DNA of 64,000 nt from Paroedura picta. Taxonomy: Eukaryota > Chordata > Lepidosauria > Squamata > Gekkonidae. Position 1 is the first letter of the stretch. The number at the start of each line of letters is the position of its first letter. Of this stretch, positions 38,901 through 50,900 are shown one piece after another. Made by a program: the position numbers and the translations under genes. The stretch is taken from the NCBI RefSeq assembly GCF_049243985.1, contig NC_135379.1:18250001-18314000 (forward strand), read 5' to 3'. The notes beneath the pieces were generated by a model that did no database searches, had not been told where the DNA came from, and was given only the letters and a program-made list of their open reading frames with translations.

Positions 38901-41900
38901 AAACCGTGGATGATAACATTGTCTCCTCAGTTCGATGCATCTTCAGGCATGCAGAAAGTGTCTATAGAGCAGACTGCATATTACATGCAAACTTGAGTAA
39001 TTACCAGAGTCCCTTTTTTGTAAGCAGCTTCAGGAGAAGCCTGTTTAGGGTCGAATGAAGACTGCTTAAGAAACAGCTGGATATGTTTTCTACCACAACC
39101 CCCCCCCAGCTGTTTCTCTCCCCCTACCCTTGTGGGATTCCAGTGGTATGTTTATCCTTCCAAAATACCAATTTTTTAAAAAAGTCAGCAGGGCTTCCAT
39201 ACATACAAGCATGTGCATGTACGCTCGCACAGAACTGCAAAGTAGAGTTTTTTTCTAACTCAAACTGGGATATTGCAAGTGTAACGCACAAGCAAACCTG
39301 TAGTGACGTTTGGGCAAGGGAAAAGAGCCTTTCACTGCCACTGTGTACACAAGTAGCATCTTATGTACAATTGTGTGTAAATCTCCTGATGATGATAATG
39401 AAGCTACGTGTGCTTCATTAGCATACCAAAGACTTATTCTGTGCTGTTATACTGGTATCCTAATTAAGTATGCATAGCTATTTTGTGCACATAGTGGTTT
39501 AGGTTCAACAAAAGATGGGCACATGCAAAATCACATCCGTAAGTTTACAGTCATTTTTTTAAAAGCTGGTTGTGAATACTTCCTCCTGGAGCAAATTTTC
39601 CCCTTCCCTGAAGCAGTCTGTCAGCACTGACAATAATTAAAGCTAATCCAGGTTTCTTTGAAACCGGGATCTGAAAGCACAGTTTGAAGGGAACTTTAGA
39701 TACCTGTGCAAGAGAGAACTTGGCTAGCCTGAGCTGCAGTTAATGGCTGTATCAACCAACTGCTTAACCACAGTTCGGTAGTAAGGATGGAGGGCACTCC
39801 TAAGGCTTACTTCCAACTTGTTCAGCCATTGGCACGGTGTCATAGCTATATGGTGGACTTCTTGAATATTTTGTCCTTATGACTTTGGTTCTTTGCACAT
39901 GAGAACAACAGCCTGGTAGTGAAATGGAGATAAGGGGTGATCATGTACTGCATTTTCAGTCCCGTTTAAACCTAGATTAGGAATAGCAGATTTCAGTAGA
40001 GGGTTGGGAGGCAGAAATTTAAAGAATAAAGGGAAGATATGTCTGGGAAAGCCACTTGTTTTTAGGGCCATAATGAGGAGTAGCTGCAAACTAATAGGAA
40101 AGAAGGACTAAGGGGCATGATTAAGACTTTAATTGATGTCCTTCCTAGATTATTGTTAAATGCCACCGAGGAGCACAATCTGATCCCTTCTATTGCTGTG
40201 GGCTGAATTAATTACATAGCCTACTTAAGTGGTGCTGTTGTTTTTCTTACTAATTTTTCCTCCAATAATCTTCAGTCTCCACCATGGAAACTGCCGGTGT
40301 CAAGTCAGCAACATTCACCTAGAAGCTACTTTGGCATTCAGTTCCTTTAGTTCCACAGGTTCATACGGTGGTCTTGTTACCGTGAGCTGTGCCGTGTCTC
40401 ATTCTCCACTCATGTGTGCTGTTAAAATTTAAAATGGTGCTGTTGCAGAATGGAAAAATTCGGTTCCTTGCACATGAGAATAGAAAAATGCATGACTGCT
40501 CTGCTTACAGGCTTTTAATAGAGGGGCTTGCATGGAGTGAAAGAGGAACGTTTTGATAGCTCTGGTTGCTCTGATAACTTTATGGCGTGTTCTTGCATTC
40601 AAAAGAATTCACTTTAGCCCAGTCTTTCTCAGAAGGGACCTTCAGCAAGCCAGATTCCTGCAACCACCAATAGCTTATGCTAACTTTTCGTTCACTGCAG
40701 AGGCCAAATTGGATGTTGGAAGAAGAAATGCCATTTTAGAGATCATTTTTAGTTCTTGGCTTTGTGTGTTTCTGTTTTTAAAAGTTCAGCATTTTTTCGT
40801 TTTGCTTGCTTCATGCCAAACGCTTCCTAGACTGAAGTGTCACGGTTGGCTTGAAGGAAGCAAAGAGAGTAGGAGACAAACTTGGACCGTTCTAACACAG
40901 AGTTTTTGTTTCTACACAGAACTGCTTGGAATACATAAGCAAGCAACTGTTGGGTTCTTGACACTTATTGAATCCCTAAGGTTCTGTAAGGTAAGCGTAA
41001 ATTGCCTAATGGAAAATTATGGATGATGTTAGAATTGGGTGGTATATTTCTTTGAAAAGACAGTATTTGGACTGCAGCCTTGAAGAAGTGTCCTAAGTGC
41101 AGCATGTGACATGCACTGCCCTTTTCTTTATCCTGATCACTCCAGTTTCCTGCCTCCGTACAAGTTCCTTAGGCCAGCGGCCCCCAAACCTTTTTTGGGC
41201 CGGGGACCGGTCCACGAGGGGGGGAGAGGGAGGTGCGGGCGCCAGCGCACCGGTGGGCACAAATGAGCAGGCGCAGAGCTGCCCACCGGTGCGCTGGCGC
41301 CCATGCCTCTCCACCCTCCGCTGCGTCTCGGGACCAAGGATTTCATGGTCTGCGGCCCGGGGGTTAGGGACCCCTGACAGGCTCTAATAGATCAAAAACT
41401 TGAAGCATCGTGAGGTGAGGATTGGATATGGAAAGTGTGCATAATCCTCTGATTGGCCCTCAAGCAGCACGGTGCCCATGGGTAGCCTTTCCATGCAGGC
41501 ATTGCATCCTCAGCGAATTGAAACACGCCCGTTATATTTGAAATAACAGCCCTTTCAGATCATACGTTCCGTCAAGAATTGCAATTGCCACTCTTTAATC
41601 AGATGTCTCCTTTCCTTCGCCTATCAAGGCAAGATCAAGGCAGCCATCACAGTGAATTGAAACGCCGCACTGGCGGATTTGTTGAAAGGCTAGTTGTATT
41701 TGGCATTTATTTTTCAAGCCAATTTAGTTGGGCGGAGATGTGATGTTACGTTGAAGCCCAGCAGTAATGTCTGTGGGGACTGTGGGATGGCCTGGAAAAT
41801 ATCTCGTGTTTCAGTTATGGCGATGTCAGCCATTACATCCCATGGTACCTCACAGAAACCATGTGCACAGTGATGTCATGTCTACTAGTTATGTTAAGCA

Positions 41901-44900
41901 TATGCTGGGCAGGATGTGTTCAGGTTTAAAGGCAAAGTCTGGGTTATTCTCCTAGCAGATACTAAGTTTGGGAACTAGGCAGAGTTGCGAATCTGTTATC
42001 GTCTGGTTCTGAATGTAATGATCGTTGGGCATTTCTGCAAGGTTTTTGTTTTGTTGTTGGTTGTTGCTTTAAACTTGTACAACATTTTTTTTTCCCTCCT
42101 GCGATTCAGTCTTGTTACTTCCAAGACTTTTTCCTGTTACAATCTCTTCGGCTAGATTTAATGAACCCTTTAAAAGAATAACATGAAATGGAATGTCACA
42201 TTTAACTAAGTTATGTTAGTTGGGACTAGATATTGCTATCTTCTGAGCTGCATGTTTGTGGTTATCATGAGGGGATTATTTATTTATAGGCCACCTTTCT
42301 CACTGTGACTCAAGGGGAATTACAGTGTTAGCCTAGTCATTAGGATGAGGCATCTAACAAGCAATGTAATAGGGCTAGGATTAAATATCTGAAAGCAAAG
42401 CACATCGTGCTACAATATGATGTGCTAAAATATAGATGAAATTTACGTAAATGGAAAACAGTGCAGTAGTAAGAACAGGCTAGTACAGGCTAGTACATGC
42501 AACTAATAGGCCTGATCCCTTCATAGAAGCACTTCCTGAGCCATGCATTCTAATATCGCCCTATTAACCTTTTTAAGATTGCCTTCCTGAATAATTCAGT
42601 TTTGCATAGTTTGCAGAATACCAGGACAGTGGAAGCTTTCATGACATCTTCAGGCAGGCAGTTACACAAAGTCAGGAGCCACAACAGAGAGTTCGTGTGT
42701 ATGGGCAGTTGTTGATGTCCGTTTGCAGGTTGCCATGGCCAGAAGGCCTTGCTCAGGTGAGCCAAGTTGTTGCGGTAAAGCACAGGAGAAGAGGTGATCC
42801 TGTGGATATGAAGGTCCGAGGTCACAAAGGGCTTGTCATGTGATAGCCAGGACTTTGAATTGAATCCAGTAACTGATAGACACCAAATGGAGTCAGTGCA
42901 GAATGAATGGAATACGCACATGCTTCCTAGCTCCTGGTGTGAATAAAACCCAAGAATCACAATTTGTTTTTGTTTTTTTAAGTGATGTGTTAACAGTAGT
43001 GGTGGTTAAAGTTTTGGAGAAAGCCTTGAAACCTCACGGGCTATGTCTGCGAAAATTGTGAGCATCAGGACAGAGTAGCCAGAAAAGCAGTAGAAGAAGG
43101 CTTTTAGTTTTCGTACCTGTGCCCCCCTTTAGCCGTAGCAGCCACTTGTCCACAACTACAAATCCAAGTAAGGATGCAGTCCTATGAACACTTGCCTATT
43201 AGTAAGCTCCACGAAGTAGAATGGAGCTTAGTTGCAAGTCATCCCTAGGATTGCTCCATGAAATGTGGAATGCAAGATATGCTTTTAACATAGATTTTGT
43301 CAGGTACATTTCTATTTTATCTTTCCAGTTGTGGTACTTGTATATTTCAGAACTGAGTTTGCATGAGTGCAGAGGGTCCAGTTTATCGTGGGGTTCAGGA
43401 TTTATATCCCACTAAAAAGTGGTGAGTAATTCGTACTTTTTTTTTTTTAAGGTTGGTTCCTATTTGAAGTCCCCTAAATTCCCTATTTGGATACTTGGCA
43501 GCGAAACTCATCTCACGGTCTTTTTTGCCAAGGTAGGATTCCTTTCTGTTTATTTCATCGTTTTAGGACAAATAATCAGCATGCAACTCTGTAGTTCCTA
43601 TCTTTTTAGGACACTTGACAAAATGATGCCTAAAGTTATATAAAACTGCGTTGTAACCGGTAGGGAACATTTTGACCTAAGTGCGTTGGGTTTCTGAAAG
43701 AATGTTTTCAGCTACTTTACTCAGTGTGATTGAGAACATGACAAGGCTCATCTCTGGAATCTCCTGGATTGCTGCTCTGTGGCTAGGAATCAAGTCCCAA
43801 AAAATCTTTTCTCATTTTGTTTGGAGAGAACCATTACCATACATGGATATTTGTACAAAGCCCACAAGTCAAGCATTGCAGTCTGTAATTTCTTAACTGG
43901 AAGCAACAGTTTGTTGTGCAACTGATCCCAGGGATTCTGATAAACAAGCTAGGGGTGGGGGGCAGAGGAGAGAAGCCACTTAATTAATCTGGGAGACTGG
44001 GGGAGAGTTGCCTTCAGATGTCCAACATTTCTTCACTCTGGCATGGACCTGAATCAGCCCACCTGCTTCCAGTTCCCCATCCTACCCATAGACCTGATAA
44101 TTTCAGAAGACACAAATGGGAACCATTTTGTACATCCCCCCCCCCCCACACACACACACACACTATACCAAGTTTAGTTCCTAGGAATGGGGAATGTTTC
44201 CCATGTGTTTCTTCCCTGGGAATTCATTCTCATTCTGCTGTGTGGTGAAGACAAGTGTCCGTATCCTTGTTTAACATTTAAAGTAAAAGAAGATTGGAGA
44301 CTGTATGAAAGCCCTTTGTAGAGTTTTATCAGAATTGGAGATATTGAGAGATTTGATGTCTGGGTTTTGCTTTCTGCAAACAAAAATAGCCCAGAAGCCT
44401 GCCTTAGAATGTAATCCGTGTGTGTTTGCCAGCAAGGATAAACATGAGATCTTAAAATAGACCTGTATTATCAAGAGAACAACATTTACAATTCAGGAAA
44501 GTAGTTTTTGGTAGGAGCAACACGGGTCCAAAGGGTGAAATACGATCCTGTTGCCTTTGGGACACGGTGTACTTAAAAATAATTATTGGTAAAGTACTAA
44601 GTGGCTTCTCTACTATGGAAGATTAGGTTCTGGGGATGTTTGAGATAACAGTTTGCAAGGCCCAGAGGCTTGTGTTTGGCAGAAATCATGAAAGCCTGGA
44701 AGATGCAGTATATTTTAAAGAAACGTGTCACTTTTTTAATCAATTGCTGCCCAAAATGAGTAATTTTTGCAACTTGTAAAATGCAGTGAACTCAAAGCTA
44801 ACCCTTTCCGTTCGGATTCTGAGGTGGAGGCAGCGTGTGGGTTGGTTAACACTGTAGATTAAAAGAGAAGGTTCCCCCCAAACCTGACACCAGCAGGACA

Positions 44901-47900
44901 GGCATGCAGTACTAGAGAGGGGCTTGGTGGAGAGGAAACAGAGCTAATTACCACACTGTATGTATGTAATCTTAGTAAGAGCATTTGCTGGATGTCTGAA
45001 CGTTACAGCTGATAACACAGCAAAGGCAGAAATGGATGAGGAGAAAGCCAGATGAGACATGAGAGATCTGTAATGAGAATGCATATAGGATTTCTTAATG
45101 TTCTAAAATTTATTTTTAAAGCAGCCTGTTTTTACTGAATTCTGTCCCTCCCTTGCTCACCCGGATAGAGAGGGAACAATGGCAGCCCCACTTTCACAAG
45201 TAAAGAAAGTGGAGAGGGAATTGTCTTTCACACCTTAATCCACTGCAAATTACCTCCCTTTAGCTTCATCGTCACAAGAAGAGCCCTGCTGGATCAGACC
45301 ATCTAGTCCAGCATCCTTTTTCACCCAGTGGCCAATCAGTCCCTCTGGACCACAGGGCATAGAGGCCATGGCCTTCCCCTGATAATGCCTCCTGGCTCTG
45401 GGATTCAGAGTGCCTGTGAATGTGGAGGCCCCCTTCAGTCACCCTGGCTAGAAGCCATTGATAGGAGTATCTTCCCCAAATCTCAATCCTCTTTTAAAGC
45501 TGTTTATTCCTGTGGCCATCACTACATTCTCTATGCCACATTTTAATCACTCTGTTGAAAAACAGCCTTACACTGTGTGAGAGATGGCTTCACAATATTT
45601 CCCGTCCTATATTTGTGCTCACCACACCCCACTGTCTCTCAAGGTACCACGTGCACACAAGCCAAAATATTGATAGAGATCATTGACTGGGAGGATCCCT
45701 GGGGTAAGGTGTATAATCTGTTTCAGCCCACTTAGAAGATGGGCAAGTCTGCCCCCTTCTATGTGGTAGGGCTACCGCTGCTAGAGAACCCTGTTAAAAA
45801 TTCCACTCGATCATTTTTGTGGCATTTACATTCTCTTTGCTGTGAAAAGTGTTTGTTTGTTTTTTTCCCCAGAAGCTTTTATTAGGAAGCTGCCACTCTT
45901 CGTTGTCAGAGGGCCTAGGACCTTCAGATAGCTTCATTGGGAATCAGTTCATCTTATTGATTTCTTTTTCTAAAGGATTTGGCCCTTGTTGCTCCTGAAG
46001 CCCCTTCGGAACAAGCCAGGAGAGTCTTTGAGACATATGACCCTGAAGGTAAGACACACAGCACAAACCTAGGCATGTTTAACTGGGAGTAAATCCCACC
46101 TTTGCTTAAAGGGGAGGGCCAAAGTTTAAGACCGGGGCAATTAAATACCTGAAGCCAAGCATATGCTCTAGCTGGTTCTTCATTTAACGTTTATACATAA
46201 ATAATAATTCCTGTTTTAAAATTATGCCAACAGCTTCCAGATTGCAAAAAGCAGTGGTTTTCAGTTTAACTGTGGGTAATTTTGTGAACCATTTTATCTT
46301 GTTGGTCGAGAAATATTTATTGTTTTCTATCCCAAAATAACTGGGCTAATCAGCCCATGCCAACATTTGCAGGTAAAACTAATATTTGAATGTGCTAATT
46401 AAAGTACTTTATTTTTTAGACAATGGCTTTATACCAGATACACTTTTAGAAGATGTAATGAAGGCTTTAGACCTTGTGTCAGATACTGAATAGTAAGCAT
46501 TATCTTTAATCTTCAGGGTTCAACTTGGGTATCATTTTGTAAGATAAGGGGAGTGTGAGTGTGAGTGTATGTGTGTGGTAGGTTCCTTGTGCAACACATG
46601 TCAACTATAAAATAAAATATGCTTGCAGATGAGTTCAGCTTCTGGCATTGAACACTGTTCTTTGAAATGTTTGTGTCCATTATTCATCTATTTAATTCAT
46701 TTGTGCCCTGCTTTTCTCCCCAGTGGGGACCCAAAGTAGCTGACATTGTTGTCCTCTTGCCCATTTTAACACACAACAACCCTGTGAGGTAGCTGGCTGA
46801 GGGAGTGTGAAGTGCCAAGGTCACCTCACAAACTTCCGTGGCACGAGTGGGGATTCGGAATCAAATCTCCTGGCTACGAGTCGGTCACTCTTACCTACTT
46901 CACCACACTGGCTTTCAGTTAAGAGGAACCTTGAATGTTTTATTTTTGGTGCAGTTTTGCACCATTTCTCATTGTATAATAAGCTGTGAAAGTAGAACTC
47001 TTGCAAAAATTCTGCTCAAGCAGAATGACTTCTTGTCTACAATGGTATAAAGGTGTGAGGTTAGGTGGCATAACTTTTTCCCAGACTTCAGTCTCAAAAA
47101 TCCTGGATTTGTCCATCCACTAGCACATTGCACGTGGATTTACCCCACCATCTTCTTCCACAGGATTCCAGGCATCCTCTAGCCAGTGTGGTGGTTAAGA
47201 GGGGCAGATTCTAATCAGTAGGACTGGGCTTGATTCCCCACTCCCTCACATGAAGCCTGGTTGGGTGACCTTGGGTCAGTTGCAGTTCTCTCAGAGCTCT
47301 CTCAGCCCTACCTTCCTCACAGGGTGCCTGTAGTGGGGAAAGGCAGTTGTAAGCCACCTTGAGACGCCTTCAGGTAGAGAAAGTGGGGTAGAAAAACTGA
47401 CTCCTCCTTCTCTTTCTTTCTCCCATGGACAAGCCCTTGAGATTGAGGAAGGTTCCTTAGACTGGAGGAAGGTTTCAGTCTTCAGCCAAAATGAAATGTA
47501 GGAAATAAATATTTGAATAAACACAAGAATAAACTTTGGAATGGTGAAATCTGGGTAGGATCCCATTTTTCTAGAGGGCCTTGTTGAAAAAAGGGAAACA
47601 GGGAAATACACACATTTTGCTGCTGATTGGTTGGCTAGAACTCTGTATCAGCAACTAAATTATGCTAATATAATATTCCATTAGCATACAGTTCTAAATA
47701 TCAATATAGCTTGCATAGATAATGTAAAAATATACTGAGCCTTTAAGATGCCTTAATTTAAATGCACAGTATAGGCAACTTCATTATGTCTCTCAGTACA
47801 ATCCTGTGCAGAATTGCTGTATTCTAATTCACGGAAATTAATTGGCTTAGACTAGAGTAATTCTTCATGAGACTGCACTGTAAATCTGTTCCATTTAGCT

Positions 47901-50900
47901 CATGGTTATTAGTGTTCCTTTTTTTTCTGCTTTGACAGGTAAGTAAAACAAGAGTAGTTTGGAAGATTAATATGTTAGTGCTTAGAACTGTCTGCAGTAT
48001 TCATTACGTTTTCTGGAATACAAGCCCAGGAATTAGTGTGGTTTTTCTGAAAGCTTTACCTAATAAGGCCTAGTGTCTCAATTATTGCTGCCACTTTAAT
48101 TTCAAATAAAATTACTTAAGTTTAAAAATAACTAGGTTTTGGCAACAAGATGCCATTCCTTTGCAGTTGCCATTAAGATTTTAAATACAACAGTTTCATT
48201 GTTTTTGGCAGTAAAAAGTGTTTTATAACTTAGTCATGTAAGAGTACAAATGGACCATATTGATGTTGTTGTTTTTTTGGGGGGGTCCTTTTTCTTATCA
48301 TAGTGTCAATCTCATGAAGACCAAATTAGATCCAGAAGGACTAGGAATTATATTACTGGGTCCATTTCTTCAAGAATTTTTCCCTGAACAGGTAACAATG
48401 TATATTTGTGCTCCTTGCAAAAGGGCATTTTGTAAACATACATAGGTCAATGATGTGATACACTTTTAATGATCAGACATTCGTGTTATCTCCTCATTCT
48501 TCCCCCTTTGAGCCCTCTTTATTTTTTTGCAAGCTATTGTAAATAAAAAAAACATATTTGTAAAAATTTATAAACACCCGAAAATGCTTGTGTGGTCACC
48601 CGGGAGCACTCGATGCAGCTTAATTTAAAGTGTTAGGAACACCACCAGGCTCCTGTCACTTACAGCCTCCCGCCTCCAGTCATCCCAAGAGAAGGATGCT
48701 TCTTAGTACCAGGGGCAAGTGTGTGAGTGAAGTTGCTCCATTAGATTTTAGCAACAGAAATCCTTGTTGCTCACCTGTCCATGTGATATTTCAGAAAAGA
48801 AATGGGACAGTTTAAGTCTGAGACTAATTAAAAGAAGAGGAAGAGTTGGTTCTTATATGCCACTTTTCTCTACCCGAAGGAGGCTCAAAGCGGCTTATAG
48901 TCGCCTTCCCTTTCCTCTCCCCACCACAGACACCCTGTGAGGTGGGTGAGGCTGAGAGAGCCCTGATATCACTGCTCGGTCAGAACAGCTTTATCAGTGC
49001 TGTGGCGAGCCCAAGGTCCCCCAGCTGGTTGCATGTGGGGGAGTGCAGAATCGAACACGGCATGTCAGATTAGAAGTCCGCACTCCTAACCACTACACCA
49101 AAAAATAACCAATAAAGGGGCCACCTATTATATTTTATCCCATCTATTCAGCTGTCTGCTCAGGTATCCCGATATGCTGGTTTTATCATTACAGCAGTTT
49201 GGTATGGTAGGTTATGCTGAGAATGGGTGACAGACCAAAGTTCATGGAGAACATCATGGTCAGTGAGGATTTGCACCCAGGTTTCCTGGTCCTAGTTGAG
49301 CACTCTAACCCATACATCATTATTGTTGGGGTGCTTGTCTTAAGTTCCTAATTTAAAGGGCATAGAAGACCTTCATGGTGCTATATACTGTTTATTTTCC
49401 TTACCTGCAAATGTTCATCCCATATAACAACAGTCTATAAAAGCAGAAGCTTTGACCTGGATAGCCCAACTTCATCAGATCTTGGCATTCCCAGAGTCAT
49501 GATACAGAGCCAAGCAATAACAAACCACCTTCGAATGTCTCTTTGAAAAACCTTTGCGGGCGCCATGAGTCAACTGTGAAAATGGCAAGCAAATAAAAAT
49601 GCTGAATAAAGAAAGGGAAGAAATCTACTAACCTGCGTTTTGAAACTGTCGCTTTTGTGTTTGTGTTCAGGATTCCAAGATTCAAGAATCATTCCCTGTA
49701 TACCACTACAATGGATTGAAGCAATCAAATTATAATGAAAAGGTACGGCCACTTGAGACAAAACGCGCAGAGCCGTACCAAATTAAAGTGGCACTTCAGT
49801 TAGAACTGCAGTTGACTGTAATGTCAAATGCCCAAACGAAGCAAGCTGTGTTTAGGTTACCTCCAAGTTGGCAGTTCTCCATTGGATAAATAATCATTGT
49901 TATGCTGGTTGCCCCATAAGACCAATTGAAACACATTTGAAAAGAAACCCAATTATCATTAAAGATACATACATTTTACCACAGATTTAGTCATTCATAA
50001 AAAGAGAATCTTAACATAACAGTATTCCAAATATCATCAAGGAAGCACATTTAGGTGTGTATAAATACATTGCCACAGAGTTAGCAAATTTTATTCTAGC
50101 ATAAGGAAACGGGCTGCAGGCAAATTTTTCATGTCCAGGGTTGTAGGATTTCCTCTAGCAAAAACACTGCCTCACCAGGTTTCAGTACTGCCTCAGCCAC
50201 TACCTCTGTTAATGAAAGGGATGCCCCATGTATGGGTTCACTGAAAACCGTGGAGGTAACTTCCTAAGGATAGGGGCAACCCCTGAGAGAAGCAGGAAAA
50301 TCTTCCTGAGATTTTATTCTCACAACAAGCTTGGGCTGGACTGCTAGTTTGAGGTTCATGTTATGTGGGAGATGCATGACTGGCCCAGTGTTTTCTTTAA
50401 CATTAAAATACAGCCATAGGAGAAGCATTAGCAGTAGTCTAAAAATCCTCCATGCTGTTTCCCTAGAAGAAACCCCATTGCACTTCCAGGCTTGGGAGGG
50501 GGAAGACATAATTTACTTTATTCCTCTCCTTTATCACTGTGTTGGAATATCAGGAAAGTTCTGAGGGGAAAGGTCAACTCCTGTCCCAGTGCCCTGATCT
50601 CGGTCCACGTCTGGGCCTTCCACAGCTGCTCTTTAACGGTAGAAAAACGAGATCAGTAATCAATGTGCAATAATGTTAATATAAACTTAAAGGTAAACTT
50701 TGCATTGTTCTTTTGTGATATTTTTCTAAAGTGGTAGACTGAGCAAGATCCTTTTATGCCGGCAGGTCATGTATGTTGAAGGCACCGCGGTGATTATGGG
50801 CTTTGAAGACCCAATGCTGCAAACTGATGACACTCCGATCAAGCGCTGCTTGCAGACCAAATGGCCATACGTAGAACTCCTCTGGACCACAGATCGATCT

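Noticed and set aside
40553-41026. 157-codon plus-strand frame as a separate gene
   Set aside because: It is MINDY3 exon 9 (40920-40990) read through its flanking introns.
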